DNA of 64,000 nt. Source: JAGBWK01 sp964544595. Its GTDB lineage: Bacteria > Bacteroidota > Bacteroidia > Bacteroidales > Muribaculaceae. The DNA is taken from the NCBI GenBank assembly GCA_964544595.1, contig CAZJBM010000007.1, positions 1 through 64,000 on the forward strand, written 5' to 3'. The notes below the pieces were generated by a model that saw only the letters and a program-made list of their open reading frames with translations, searched no databases and was not told the origin of the DNA. This document shows, one piece after another, positions 23,869 to 33,315 of this stretch (the first letter of the stretch is position 1; every line of letters starts with the position of its first letter). The translations under genes and the position numbers were made by a program.

Positions 23869-24609
23869 ATGAGCAGCTCCGACACCAAGAAAAAATGGAC
23901 CGAGATAGAGCTCCTGCCTAAATGGGAGGAGAAATTTTACGACGTTTACACCGCCAAGAAGTTCGGTAAATGGGTTATGCTCAAAACCCTCAAACCGGAA
24001 TACCGCGACAAGGAAGAGTATCAGAAAATGCTCGAAAAGGAATTTGAGGTGAGATACAACTTAGCTCACCCCAACATAGTGATGATCAACGACTTCGAGG
24101 AAGTTCCAGGACTCGGCATGTGCATTATCACCGACGACGTCTACGGCGATTCGCTCCGCGACCTGATTGACAACGGCAAGGTCGACGAGAAGATAATTGA
24201 AAAAATCACCACGTCGCTGGTCGACGCCATGGCCTACATACAGAAAAACCATATCCTGCACCATCATCTTCGCCCCGAAACCATTATCTTCACCGAAAAT
24301 ATCGGCAATCTGAAGCTAATCGACGTAGGATTTGACCAGCTCGACCACCTCTCTCACAAAGACACCTCGCGCGACATCTACAACTTCGGCGAGATACTCA
24401 ACGAGGCGCTCGCCTCGCTCCCCGCGCGACACCCTCAACTTCAGCGCGTGGCCGACCGATGCCTCGACCCGAACCCCAAACGCCGCTATCACGACGTGCA
24501 CGACCTTAAACTGGCTCTGACCGACAGGTCGTCAAACCGCCTTTACATCATAATAATAGTTTTCCTCGCCATAATGACGGCCATACTCGGCTATCTCAAC
24601 GCGAAATAA
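23869..24609 (+). CDS. Membrane-anchored protein kinase-like protein, probable pseudokinase
   Basis: A 246-residue protein with a serine/threonine kinase fold. The ATP-binding Lys is in WVMLKTLKPEY near residue 36, with EKEFEVRYNLAHPNIV after it. The catalytic loop, normally HRDLKPEN, reads HHHLRPETI (residues about 129-137), so the catalytic Asp is missing. The metal-binding Asp is kept in LIDVG (for DFG). A C-terminal transmembrane helix (LYIIIIVFLAIMTAILGYL) anchors it with the kinase domain in the cytoplasm. ATG 23869 is chosen over a TTG at 23857. It could bind ATP or partners without phosphorylating them. Confidence 0.85.
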   Translation: MSSSDTKKKWTEIELLPKWEEKFYDVYTAKKFGKWVMLKTLKPEYRDKEEYQKMLEKEFEVRYNLAHPNIVMINDFEEVPGLGMCIITDDVYGDSLRDLIDNGKVDEKIIEKITTSLVDAMAYIQKNHILHHHLRPETIIFTENIGNLKLIDVGFDQLDHLSHKDTSRDIYNFGEILNEALASLPARHPQLQRVADRCLDPNPKRRYHDVHDLKLALTDRSSNRLYIIIIVFLAIMTAILGYLNAK

Positions 24610-24645
24610 ATAAAAATCTCCCATCAACCAATCATACCCACGACA

Positions 24646-25776
24646 ATGGCAGTAGAAGTAAGAGAAGTAGCACCAACGAAAAAAGAGCTCACAAAATTCG
24701 TGAAATTCGGCATTGACCATTACGACGGAAACCCCTACTTCGTGCCGCCGCTGGTAATGGACGACGTCAACACGCTCCGCCCCGACAAGAACCCGGCCTA
24801 CGACTTCTGCGAGTCGCAGTCGTTCATGGCCTACCGCGACGGAAAACCCGTAGGGCGTATCACCGCCATAATCAACAACAAGGTCAACGAGAAGAACAAC
24901 GAGAAGAAGCTGCGCTTCGGCTTCGTGGAATTTATCGACGACGACGAGGTGGTCGACGCGCTCTTCAAAGCCGCCTCCGACTGGGGACGCTCGCGCGGCA
25001 TGAAGCAGATAGTAGGCCCGATGGGATTCTCCGACATGGACCACGAAGGTATGCTCATAGAGGGTTTCGACCGCCTCGGCACCATGGCCACCATCTACAA
25101 CTACGACTACTACCCCCGCCAGATGGAGCGCATGGGATTCACCAAAGATGTGGACTGGGTAGAATATCTCATCAAAATACCCGAGGCAATCCCCGAGAAG
25201 CATCAGCGCATCGCAGACATCGTCAAGCGCAAATATGGCCTTAAAAGCCTGCGATTCACCTCGCGAAAGAAAATCAAAGACCAGTACGGGCGCGCGCTTT
25301 TCGACCTCATCAACGAAGCCTACGACGGCCTATACGGCTATTCGCCGCTGACCGACCGCCAGATCGAGCACTACATCGACCTCTACCTCGGCATACTGCG
25401 CCTCGACGATATTTCGGTCATAGTCGACTCCGAGGATAAGCTTGTGGCCGTAGGCATATCGTTAGCCTCTTTCTCTCGCGCGCTGCAGAAAAACCGCGGG
25501 CGGCTGTTCCCCTTCGGGTGGTACTATATGCTCAAGCCGCTTCGCGCCAAGGTCGACACCGTAGACCTGCTGCTTATCGCCGTTAAGCCCGAATATCAGA
25601 GCAAGGGGGTCAACGCGCTGCTCTTCGCCGACCTTATCCCCCGCTACAACGCGGCGGGCTACAAACAAGCCGAGAGCAACGTGGAGCTTGAAGGCAACGA
25701 GAACGTGCAGAAACAGTGGGAATACTTCGAGCGCGAGCAACACAAGCGCCGCCGCTGCTTCGTAAAGGAATTATAA
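24646..25776 (+). CDS. GNAT-like N-acyltransferase family protein
   Basis: A 376-residue soluble protein with two GNAT-like halves, resembling E. coli YghO. The N-terminal half has NPYFVPPLVMDDVNTLRPDK and WGRSRGMKQIVGPMGFSDMD, highly conserved in the group. The C-terminal half carries VDLLLIAVKPEYQSKGVNAL, which matches the acetyl-CoA-binding strand and loop (Q-x-x-G-x). The last segment (QWEYFEREQHKRRRCFVKEL) is also conserved. The substrate is unknown. It follows the kinase-like gene by 36 bp and ends at a strong terminator, so it closes the cluster. Confidence 0.82.
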   Translation: MAVEVREVAPTKKELTKFVKFGIDHYDGNPYFVPPLVMDDVNTLRPDKNPAYDFCESQSFMAYRDGKPVGRITAIINNKVNEKNNEKKLRFGFVEFIDDDEVVDALFKAASDWGRSRGMKQIVGPMGFSDMDHEGMLIEGFDRLGTMATIYNYDYYPRQMERMGFTKDVDWVEYLIKIPEAIPEKHQRIADIVKRKYGLKSLRFTSRKKIKDQYGRALFDLINEAYDGLYGYSPLTDRQIEHYIDLYLGILRLDDISVIVDSEDKLVAVGISLASFSRALQKNRGRLFPFGWYYMLKPLRAKVDTVDLLLIAVKPEYQSKGVNALLFADLIPRYNAAGYKQAESNVELEGNENVQKQWEYFEREQHKRRRCFVKEL

Positions 25777-25794
25777 CCAGGACTCATTTCAGCC

Positions 25795-25841
25795 CAAATA
25801 AAGGCGGCGGCAACCATCGAGAGGTCGCCGCCGCTTATTTG
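25795..25841. terminator. Bidirectional terminator
   Basis: CAAATAAAGGCGGCGG pairs with CCGCCGCTTATTTG (one bulged A), followed by T-rich sequence. It lies between the convergent GNAT-like and acyltransferase genes. Confidence 0.85.
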
Positions 25842-25856
25842 TTATTATTTCTTATC

Positions 25857-26915
25857 TCAGCGTTTCTTGAACTGCTGGCCAAGCAACAGGGCGGTCAGGC
25901 GCACCCAGCGGCTTTCGGGATGGCGCATCAGATACCTGTAGCCGAGCCATGGCACGTAAATACCGCTGACGAGCGACAACACCGTGTAGCACCACCAGGG
26001 GAGCGCGACAACATGGCTCAACACCTGCTGGCTGGCGACGTTGCAATACCACGAAATCAAAAAAATCATATAGTTGGCGCCGATAAGATGGTCGAGCACC
26101 CTGACATGGTACTTCTCAAGCAACATAGCCCCGGAGACGCACATAAATATGCCAAACAGCGACGCGACGCGCTCCAATGGCGTACCTTCGCCATAGATGA
26201 AAAGCGAGGCCCAGAGGGCGGCGAAAACGGCAAATAGGGCGATACTCGCGAGGTCGACGCGCGAATTTATGGCATCGTACCAGTAGGAATAGGCCATGCC
26301 GAGGACGAAATACACGCCGAGCCTCACAACCTCATGGACCGAAAAGTATGTGGTCACATCCACTTCGAGCAGCGGCAACACAGCGAAAAGCAGTATCGCG
26401 CACAGGAGATAAACCGACACGGCCCTAACGCTCCCGCGGCACAGGTACATGCCTAAATAATTAAGCACCAGCAACAGAAAGCTCGCCTGCAGGAACCAGA
26501 AATAGGGTATCACAAGCGAGTCGCCTTTGAATACCGACCGGGCGAAAGAGCCTATCGACATCTCTATCTCATCCTCGGCGATGCCCGACATGAGGGAGCG
26601 AGGGACAAAAGTGATAATCGACAGCACGAAGAATGGCAATAACAGCCTTTTGACCTTATTGAGCGTGAAATCTATGGGATGTCTTTCCTTGCCGTGCCCG
26701 AAGGTGGTATAAATCATCAGAAACCCCGACACGAAGAGAAACAGAGGCATTCTGAAATTATACATCATGCGGTAGAGCAACATGCTCTGGCCGTGGCCGC
26801 CGCCCGGATAAAGGAAAAAGGAGTGACCAAGCACAACGAAGATTATGCCTATAATCTGCAGATATGCCACAAATTTCAGAAACGACCGCGGCTGCGCTTT
26901 CGGCTCCATAATCAC
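25857..26915 (-). CDS. Acyltransferase family 3 membrane protein
   Basis: A 352-residue integral membrane protein of the AT3 (OafA/NodX-like) family, with about ten transmembrane segments. The conserved His is in the first segments (IIFVVLGHSFFLYPGGGHGQ), followed by MYNFRMPLFLFVSGFLM, the family signature with R and S/G, and KVKRLLLPFFVLSI. Members move acetyl or other acyl groups onto cell-surface sugars. There is no SGNH domain fused. Its ATG overlaps the stop of the upstream gene (ATGA, 26912-26915). The glycan acceptor is unknown. Confidence 0.88.
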   Translation of the reverse strand: MIMEPKAQPRSFLKFVAYLQIIGIIFVVLGHSFFLYPGGGHGQSMLLYRMMYNFRMPLFLFVSGFLMIYTTFGHGKERHPIDFTLNKVKRLLLPFFVLSIITFVPRSLMSGIAEDEIEMSIGSFARSVFKGDSLVIPYFWFLQASFLLLVLNYLGMYLCRGSVRAVSVYLLCAILLFAVLPLLEVDVTTYFSVHEVVRLGVYFVLGMAYSYWYDAINSRVDLASIALFAVFAALWASLFIYGEGTPLERVASLFGIFMCVSGAMLLEKYHVRVLDHLIGANYMIFLISWYCNVASQQVLSHVVALPWWCYTVLSLVSGIYVPWLGYRYLMRHPESRWVRLTALLLGQQFKKR

Positions 26916-27430
26916 ATCAACTCGATGATTTCGTCAATAGCCAGATGATGATCGGCCTGGAGTCGCGACACGAGAGTGCGCACCGCGTACTCCACATTAG
27001 GAGAATTGAAAGCCCGATCGAGATAACTCATGTTTTTGTTGAAAACGCCTTCAACCTCCTCGGCTTCAAGCTCGCAGCTCGATTTACCCTCCTCGGCGAG
27101 CCGGCGAAGCAGCTCTTTACTTACCTCGGCGGGGATATTCTGGCGGCGGCGTAAATAGTAGCGGCTTATAACATTTGAAATCAGGAGGCCCGAAGCGAGG
27201 TTAAACCGCTTGAGTATATGATTCCACACCGATTTTGCCGAAATATCCTGCGTGCGCGCGAACTGAAACTCAGGATTAAACTCAAGCGAATCGAGATCGG
27301 AGCGGTCGATAGAAATGCCCGCGAGATAGCTCTCGGCGTTGAAAATAAACATTGCTATTGTCATCCCGGCCACGCCGTAGCATTTATCCTCAAGGTCGGC
27401 GTATCGGAGGAGGTCGTTGGTTTGTTCCAT
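26912..27430 (-). CDS. Conserved Bacteroidales protein of unknown function
   Basis: A 172-residue, mainly helical soluble protein starting MEQTNDLLRYADLEDKCYGV. It has no signal peptide. The C-terminal part (NSPNVEYAVRTLVSRLQADH) is helical and acidic before it. I do not recognise a family. ATG 27430 is chosen because the longer reading from 27472 would run through a terminator-like hairpin at 27458-27483. Its stop overlaps the acyltransferase start by 4 bp, so the two are coupled. Confidence 0.6.
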   Translation of the reverse strand: MEQTNDLLRYADLEDKCYGVAGMTIAMFIFNAESYLAGISIDRSDLDSLEFNPEFQFARTQDISAKSVWNHILKRFNLASGLLISNVISRYYLRRRQNIPAEVSKELLRRLAEEGKSSCELEAEEVEGVFNKNMSYLDRAFNSPNVEYAVRTLVSRLQADHHLAIDEIIELM

Positions 27431-27457
27431 ATTAAAGTCAGTATATACACGACAAAG

Positions 27458-27483
27458 AAGCATGGAACACAAGCTCCATGCTT
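27458..27483 (-). terminator. Terminator after the PorZ-like gene
   Basis: AAGCATGGA (27458-27466) pairs with TCCATGCTT (27475-27483). It stands 17 bp after the minus-strand stop of the PorZ-like gene. The T-run beyond it is weak. Confidence 0.5.
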
Positions 27484-27499
27484 CCCTTTATCTTATCAA

Positions 27500-29893
27500 T
27501 CAATTAACTACAAGAATCTTTGTCACGGCTGCCGAAGAGGAGCCGCCGTCGGAGCCGCCCTGAGAGGCAAACACATAGTAGACGCCTGTCTTCACGCGGT
27601 TGCCCGAGGCGTCGCATCCGTCCCACACGTATATGCCGCCGTTGCTCATTCCCTGATGGAAAACATTGCCCGCGGCGTCGGCGATCTTGACGAGCGAATC
27701 GTCCATCAAGCCTTTAACTGTAATCCACCCGGTGTATTCGGGGCGCACGGGATTGGGATAAGCGTAGACGTCGCTGTAGTCGCTTGCGCCGGGAGCCGAG
27801 TCGGAGTTGTAGCGGAAGAGGCCGTCGACCGTGCCGAAATAAACGGAGTTGGAATTAGGGTCGCACCCTACGGCATAAATCGTATTGGTCGTAAGCATTG
27901 AATTATCGGGAGTGAAATGCTCCAGAATCTCAGTGCCGTTCTCGTTGACGAGATAAGCGCCCGAGGTCAATGTTCCTATCCATTTACGCCCGATGCCGTC
28001 CTCATCGATGCAAAGCACATTCTCCGCATCGAGAAGATAATCGGCGAAATTAGAGCCATCGTTGCGAGGAACTTTTATACGCTGAATTCTAAAATCGGCC
28101 TTGTCGAAGTCCTCAGGATTAGGTATCATGAAAACACCTTGCTCGTAACCGACCCACACTCGGCCTTTGCTATCCTCGAAAAGGGCGGCTATTTCCTGAG
28201 TGGTTGAAAAGTCAATTACCTTGCCGTCTTGATCGGTCAATTTGGTAATCAGTCGGAAAGGCACGTCGTCGGATGTGGAGAATGTGCCTTTAGTGTTCAT
28301 GAAGATTAAGCCTTTCGACCATTTATAGCTATAGATGACAGCATTTGATTTCTTACATACCAGCATAGCAAGGTCGGCACCGCCACTCTCAGATATACCC
28401 ATCGACATTTTGGTCCAGTCGCTCACCGAAGTATTGTCTTTTTTGAGGGCCTGCGCGCCAACTCGGTGAATGTGGCAACTGGGATTCAAGGTCGACCACC
28501 AACGTCCGACCCATAGATTGCCGTCGCGGTCGTAATCGACTGCTAAAATGCGGTAATCATTGTAATACAGCGGCACGAGCGTGCTGTTGGTGTTATCGAA
28601 AATATTGACAACCTTGCCGTCTTTCACTTTATACAGACCGTTGTAAATCGAGCCGACATAGTAGGCAGAGGGGTCGTTGAGGTCCTCCCGGACCTGGGCG
28701 GTCGAATTGAGCAACGACTTTCCGTCTTGGTCATAGGGGGTGACATCGTAGATCTTACCGTTGTCAAGCACATTGATATACGAAATGACATTGTTGGGCC
28801 AATCGGCAGTGTGGTTGTTGGAGAAAGAGTTGTGCGACACATAAACTTTTCCAGAGGGAGACACCGTGATGCGGCCCACCTTATTGCAAGCGAGGGTCTC
28901 ACCCTTAATTCGGTCGTTGAGCAGGGTAAGCTGGCCGCCTGAAGTGGAGTATTGCGCGATGCCCGTAGCGTCGCCGCACCAGAGGCGCGATGTATCGTCC
29001 CAATAAGCCACATTTTGCTTCTGGAGAGCCGCGGGGAGCATTACGGTGCTGATATTTGAGTCGTCGTCGACCGTTACTATTTTATCATCGCCATAGAAGT
29101 AATGACCGTTTTTGGCCGGCTTGGCGTCGTATGACACAACGTCGAGAAAAGTCTGCGTCTCCAACTTGTTGGTATTGAAATCATAGTTGAATATGCATGG
29201 ACGTCTCTGCATGTAGTAGTCGGTTTCGATAACGAAAGTGCAATCCTTCAATCCGGTCAGGGTATAGGCTTTATTGCTGAGTATACCGCCGTAGAGAGAT
29301 ATGAATTTGTCGGTATTGTTGATACGGTCGCCTATCTTAATCAGCCACATCATTTTATCCTGGCCGTTATAAGCGGCGATATACTGGTCGGTAGCGCCGA
29401 CTACGGTTATATTCTTACCGTAGTTGCCTGTCTGCCTCACCTCCATTTTCTTATCATCGTAAATGACGAGGCCGAAGTTGGTAGCGACGATGATTTTACC
29501 CGGGGCGAAAGCGATGTCGTTGATAACCGAGGGAGTGTTCATGACCGCGTCCTTGATGTCGGGGAGCGAAATCATCTTGCCGTTGTCGTAGATAACGTCC
29601 ATGCCGGCCGAATTATATACGACAAGGAGGTATTTACCATCGGGATTGTAGTATATATTCTTGATGCTTACTTCTGAAAGTATATTGTTGACACCGTAGT
29701 TGTAGGTCTCGTTCTTATCCATGTCGTAGCTCATGAGCGAGCCGGCCGATAAGCAGTACACCTTATCGGGAGTCTCCAGGAGCTTATCGACGTTCTGAAA
29801 GGTAGGGTAGACCTGCCATGATCCCACGCCGAGCTGCGCCATAACAGAGACCGGGAGAATCAGAGAGAGAAGTAAAAATGCTTTCTTTATCAT
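27500..29893 (-). CDS. PorZ-like T9SS-associated beta-propeller protein
   Basis: A 797-residue exported protein. Residues 1-19 are a signal peptide (ending VMAQ). It starts LGVGSWQVYPTFQNVDKLLE, like PorZ of Porphyromonas gingivalis, and has two successive beta-propeller domains with repeats such as DRDGNLWVGRWW and DSKGRVWVGYEQGVFMI (about residues 30-700). The last 90 residues (VYAYPNPVRPEYTGWITVKG, then GVYYVFASQGG) form a FlgD-like C-terminal domain typical of T9SS cargo. PorZ sits on the cell surface and is needed for attachment of secreted proteins. It follows rdgB by 18 bp on the same strand. Other two-component-regulator-like propeller proteins are the alternative. Confidence 0.8.
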   Translation of the reverse strand: MIKKAFLLLSLILPVSVMAQLGVGSWQVYPTFQNVDKLLETPDKVYCLSAGSLMSYDMDKNETYNYGVNNILSEVSIKNIYYNPDGKYLLVVYNSAGMDVIYDNGKMISLPDIKDAVMNTPSVINDIAFAPGKIIVATNFGLVIYDDKKMEVRQTGNYGKNITVVGATDQYIAAYNGQDKMMWLIKIGDRINNTDKFISLYGGILSNKAYTLTGLKDCTFVIETDYYMQRRPCIFNYDFNTNKLETQTFLDVVSYDAKPAKNGHYFYGDDKIVTVDDDSNISTVMLPAALQKQNVAYWDDTSRLWCGDATGIAQYSTSGGQLTLLNDRIKGETLACNKVGRITVSPSGKVYVSHNSFSNNHTADWPNNVISYINVLDNGKIYDVTPYDQDGKSLLNSTAQVREDLNDPSAYYVGSIYNGLYKVKDGKVVNIFDNTNSTLVPLYYNDYRILAVDYDRDGNLWVGRWWSTLNPSCHIHRVGAQALKKDNTSVSDWTKMSMGISESGGADLAMLVCKKSNAVIYSYKWSKGLIFMNTKGTFSTSDDVPFRLITKLTDQDGKVIDFSTTQEIAALFEDSKGRVWVGYEQGVFMIPNPEDFDKADFRIQRIKVPRNDGSNFADYLLDAENVLCIDEDGIGRKWIGTLTSGAYLVNENGTEILEHFTPDNSMLTTNTIYAVGCDPNSNSVYFGTVDGLFRYNSDSAPGASDYSDVYAYPNPVRPEYTGWITVKGLMDDSLVKIADAAGNVFHQGMSNGGIYVWDGCDASGNRVKTGVYYVFASQGGSDGGSSSAAVTKILVVN

Positions 29894-29911
29894 ATTGTTA
29901 AGAGGGAGATG

Positions 29912-30499
29912 TTATATCTGAGTGAGTATTTCGATGAGTTTGCGAGTGGCTTTGCCCCTGTGCGACACAAGGTTTTTATCCTCCGACGTCATTTGGGCGA
30001 ACGTTATATCAAAACCGAGGGGCTGAAACACCGGGTCGTAGCCAAATCCTTCGTTGCCGCGTCGGCTGTCAACGATAGTGCCCTTGCATTCCCCTTCCAC
30101 GAGTTTCTCCTCGCCTCCGGCGATGAGAGCGATGTATGTGACGAATCTCGCGTTGCGGTTAGCGACTCCTTCGAGGTTATGGAGCAACAGACGCATGTTA
30201 GCTTCAGAGTCGTGGCCCGAATCAGAGGCATAACGGGCAGTATGCACTCCGGGAGCGCCGCCAAGAGCCTCCACTTCAAGCCCCGTGTCGTCGGCGAAAC
30301 AGTCAACGCCATATTTCTCGCTGACATAGCGCGCCTTCTGCAACGCGTTTCCGGCTATCGTGTCGGCCGTCTCGGGAATATCTTCATGACACCCTATCTC
30401 GGCGAGCGACACAATGTCGAACTTATCGCCCGCTATCTCGCGGATTTCGCGCAGTTTGTTAGCGTTGTTAGTGGCAAAAACTATTTTTCTTTTTCCCAT
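29912..30499 (-). CDS. rdgB: XTP/dITP diphosphatase (RdgB/HAM1)
   Basis: A 195-residue nucleotide pyrophosphatase that removes ITP, dITP and XTP from the nucleotide pool. It shows KIVFATNNANKLREIREIAG at the N-terminus, DCFADDTGLEVEALGGAPGV (metal-binding acids), and GNEGFGYDPVFQPLGFD, then SHRGKAT near the C-terminus, all as in E. coli RdgB. ATG 30499 gives the normal length; the reading from 30568 adds 23 unmatched residues. A terminator upstream (30585-30621) separates it from the previous minus-strand genes, so it begins a two-gene unit with the PorZ-like gene. Confidence 0.95.
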   Translation of the reverse strand: MGKRKIVFATNNANKLREIREIAGDKFDIVSLAEIGCHEDIPETADTIAGNALQKARYVSEKYGVDCFADDTGLEVEALGGAPGVHTARYASDSGHDSEANMRLLLHNLEGVANRNARFVTYIALIAGGEEKLVEGECKGTIVDSRRGNEGFGYDPVFQPLGFDITFAQMTSEDKNLVSHRGKATRKLIEILTQI

Positions 30500-30584
30500 C
30501 GAATGGATTTTGATATAATTGTCCGATAAAGATAACGATTTTCTCTCTAATTTATTATCAATAAGCACTAAAATTCAATAAAAA

Positions 30585-30621
30585 TAGGGGAGTATGCCCG
30601 CAAAACGAGACATACTCCCTA
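30585..30621 (-). terminator. Terminator of the nadA-leuS-glgB gene run
   Basis: TAGGGGAGTATG (30585-30596) pairs with CATACTCCCTA (30611-30621), with one bulged G. The minus strand continues with a T-rich stretch. Confidence 0.75.
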
Positions 30622-30653
30622 CTGAAATCGAATATTGTTAGTGACTTGTCGGA

Positions 30654-31232
30654 TTATCCGGCCGCTAAGATACCGCAGAGATACCATTTGCCGCCCTTAC
30701 GCTCGAAAAAGAAATATATATCAGAGCCATAGCCCATGTCACCTTCCTCATATTCATCTCCGTGATGGATTATCGCGAGATTAGGCTGAACGGCTTTCCA
30801 CTCGCTCGTAGTGTTTTGAACCGCACGGCCTTTTTTGGTGGTCGTTTTGCCTATTTTGAATATTCTGTCCCAATCTTTCTGGGTGTATTCTCCGCAATAC
30901 ATTTTATAGAGATCCATCTCCATATCATCATTGTATTCCACCTTGTTGGAGTCTTCGTCGTAAAACGCTAATTTCACGTTTTTGGCGCGTTCGTTCCTGA
31001 ATGCCGCGCTTTGCTTCCACATCTCGATGAACGACATCAGCGATTCCTCTCCCTGATTGCAGGGATCGGCGGGATCGGCCGCGGGGTTAGGTAGCTCGGT
31101 GAACTTAGTGGTAGAGCGAGGAGCGGCTTTCTTTGCCGTGCGGGTTTTCTTACGAGCTGGGGCGGCTTGAACGTCATAGGTAACGCCGGCCGCAAACATA
31201 ATAATCAGAAGAAGGTTGATGACTTTTTTCAT
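30654..31232 (-). CDS. Exported protein of unknown function
   Basis: A 192-residue protein with a signal peptide (residues 1-23, ending VQAAP), then a very basic, low-complexity stretch (ARKKTRTAKKAAPRSTTKF), then a compact domain with conserved-looking aromatic and acidic residues (DMEMDLYKMYCGEYTQKDWD; YFFFERKGGKWYLCGILAAG). The end of the domain, strands with a final W-Y-L, recalls NTF2-like or DUF4348-type folds but I cannot assign it. It overlaps glgB by 4 bp (31229-31232), so it is translated from the same transcript. Confidence 0.7.
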   Translation of the reverse strand: MKKVINLLLIIMFAAGVTYDVQAAPARKKTRTAKKAAPRSTTKFTELPNPAADPADPCNQGEESLMSFIEMWKQSAAFRNERAKNVKLAFYDEDSNKVEYNDDMEMDLYKMYCGEYTQKDWDRIFKIGKTTTKKGRAVQNTTSEWKAVQPNLAIIHHGDEYEEGDMGYGSDIYFFFERKGGKWYLCGILAAG

Positions 31233-33295
31233 GATTTGGTTGATTTATTTGATTTAGTGACGGGTTTCTTGCGAGGAGCCGGAGAGCGGTCGATGCGCAG
31301 TATCTGCGCCGAGCGGGCCGGAATATAGAGTTTGAGCCATTCCTTGCCTATAGGGGCATAGAGATCGTCGTGGACGGTGAGATGCTCTACCGAGTGGTCG
31401 ATATTGCCGTAACCGCCGAAACGCGGCTCGTCTGAGTCGAGCACCACCTTGTACTTGCCCCCCTGCGTAAGAATACCGTAGTCGGTAAATGACTTGTCGG
31501 GAGAGAAGTTAAACACAAAGACAAGATCTCCGCGGCGGAAGGCGAGCACCTGATCATCATCTTTCTCCCAAAGCTTCTCAATAGCGAGAGCCTGGAAGTT
31601 GTAGACCGACGACACTATCTCTACCATAGCGTTGTCAAACTGATTGAGATATTTATACTTCAGATCCTCGCGATCGACGAGATCCCATTGGCGACGGGCG
31701 TATTTATAGCTCCAGCCGTTGCCTTCGCGGGGAAAATCGATCCATTCGGGATGCCCGAACTCGTTGCCCATGAAGTTGAGGTAGCCGCCGTTGATAGTGG
31801 CGAGCGTCACAAGGCGTATCATCTTGTGCAGGGCCATGCCTCGGTCAACCACCATATTGTTGTCGTCGACCATCATGTGCCAATACATCTCTTTGTCGAT
31901 AAGGCGGAATATCACGGTCTTGTCTCCTACGAGCGCCTGGTCGTGGCTCTCGACGTAAGAGATAGTCTTCTCGTCGGCGCGGCGGTTGGTCAGCTCCCAC
32001 CATATAGAGGTCGGGTGCCAATCCTCGTCTTTCTTCTCCTTGAGTGTCTTAATCCAATAGTCGGGAATACCCATGGCCATGCGGTAGTCGAAGCCTATGC
32101 CGCCATCTTTCACCTTCATGGCGAGGCCGGGCATACCGCTCATTTCCTCCGCGATAGTGATAGCATGGTGGTTGACCTCATGGATAAGTTTATTAGCAAG
32201 TGTGAGGTAAGTGATGGCGTTGACATCCTGATGACCATTATAGTAATCGCCATAGGAGCCGTAGGCCTGACCTAAGCCGTGGTCGTAATAGAGCATTGAG
32301 GTGACGCCGTCAAATCTGAATCCGTCGAATTTGTATTCCTCAAGCCAGTATTTGCAGTTTGACAACAGGAAATGAAGCACTTCGTTCTTGCCATAGTCGA
32401 AGCAGAGCGAATCCCACGCCGGATGCTCTCGACGACCGTCGCCGTAGAAGTAGAGATCATAGGAACCGTCGAGTCGGCCTAAGCCCTCGTTCTCGTTTTT
32501 AACGGCATGGGAATGAACTATATCCATAATCACGGCTATACCCAGCTCATGAGCCTTATCGATAAGGCTCTTGAGGTCTTCGGGAGTGCCGAAACGGCTC
32601 GAAGCGGCGTAGAAACTCGACACGTGGTAGCCAAACGAGCCGTAATACGGATGCTCCTGTATGGCCATTATCTGAATCGCGTTATAGCCATCCTTATGTA
32701 TGCGGGGGAGGATAAGGTCGCGGAATTCGGCATACGTGCCTACGCCCTCTTTCTCCTGAGCCATACCTATATGGCACTCGTAGATAAGCAGCGGGGCCAC
32801 ATCGGGAGTAAACTTCTCCACTTTCCAGTCGTAGGGTTTCTTAGGCTCCCATACCTGGGCCGAGAATATATGAGTCACCTCGTCTTGAACCACGCGGTTG
32901 GCATACGCGGGGATGCGCTCCCCTTCGCCGCCGTCCCATTTCACGAGCATCTTGAAGAGGTCGCCATGCTTCATTCCGCGGGGGCCTACGCGAAGCTCCC
33001 ACACGCCGTTGTCGAGACGCTTGAGAGCGTATTTATCCGATGGAACCCAATCGTTGAAGTCGCCGATAAGCGTAATGGAAGTGGCGTTGGGAGCCCATTC
33101 GCGAAACACCCACCCGCTCTCGTCGCGGTGGAGACCGAAATATTTATGCGCGTTGGCGAAATCAACAAGGTTTTTGCTTCCCTTAGTTATTTCTTTCTCT
33201 TTTTTCACGGCATCGGCGTGACGACCTTCGATAGCTTCGGAATAAGGTTGGAGCCAGGGGTCGTTTTTGATGATTTTAAGGGTTTTCTTGGCCAT
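31229..33295 (-). CDS. glgB: 1,4-alpha-glucan branching enzyme
   Basis: A 688-residue GH13 enzyme that makes alpha-1,6 branches in glycogen. An N-terminal CBM48 (about residues 60-150, VFREWAPNATSITLIGDFND) precedes the catalytic barrel. Catalytic residues are seen: nucleophile Asp in FRFDGVTSMLYYD near 328, Glu in TIAEEMSGMPG near 380, Asp in YVESHDQAL near 448. DIVHSHAVKNENEGLG and the overall spacing match the eukaryote-like branching enzymes typical of Bacteroidota. A basic tail ends the protein. It has no other glycogen genes beside it and lies in a closely packed run from nadA. Confidence 0.95.
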   Translation of the reverse strand: MAKKTLKIIKNDPWLQPYSEAIEGRHADAVKKEKEITKGSKNLVDFANAHKYFGLHRDESGWVFREWAPNATSITLIGDFNDWVPSDKYALKRLDNGVWELRVGPRGMKHGDLFKMLVKWDGGEGERIPAYANRVVQDEVTHIFSAQVWEPKKPYDWKVEKFTPDVAPLLIYECHIGMAQEKEGVGTYAEFRDLILPRIHKDGYNAIQIMAIQEHPYYGSFGYHVSSFYAASSRFGTPEDLKSLIDKAHELGIAVIMDIVHSHAVKNENEGLGRLDGSYDLYFYGDGRREHPAWDSLCFDYGKNEVLHFLLSNCKYWLEEYKFDGFRFDGVTSMLYYDHGLGQAYGSYGDYYNGHQDVNAITYLTLANKLIHEVNHHAITIAEEMSGMPGLAMKVKDGGIGFDYRMAMGIPDYWIKTLKEKKDEDWHPTSIWWELTNRRADEKTISYVESHDQALVGDKTVIFRLIDKEMYWHMMVDDNNMVVDRGMALHKMIRLVTLATINGGYLNFMGNEFGHPEWIDFPREGNGWSYKYARRQWDLVDREDLKYKYLNQFDNAMVEIVSSVYNFQALAIEKLWEKDDDQVLAFRRGDLVFVFNFSPDKSFTDYGILTQGGKYKVVLDSDEPRFGGYGNIDHSVEHLTVHDDLYAPIGKEWLKLYIPARSAQILRIDRSPAPRKKPVTKSNKSTKS

Positions 33296-33315
33296 AAGTG
33301 AGGAGGTTTTACTGG

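Noticed and set aside
27218..27901. 227-residue plus-strand open frame over the PorZ-like gene
   Set aside because: Antisense shadow of clear minus-strand genes and it crosses a gene boundary.
30500..30568. Longer rdgB start
   Set aside because: The 23 added residues have no family match; ATG 30499 gives the usual length.
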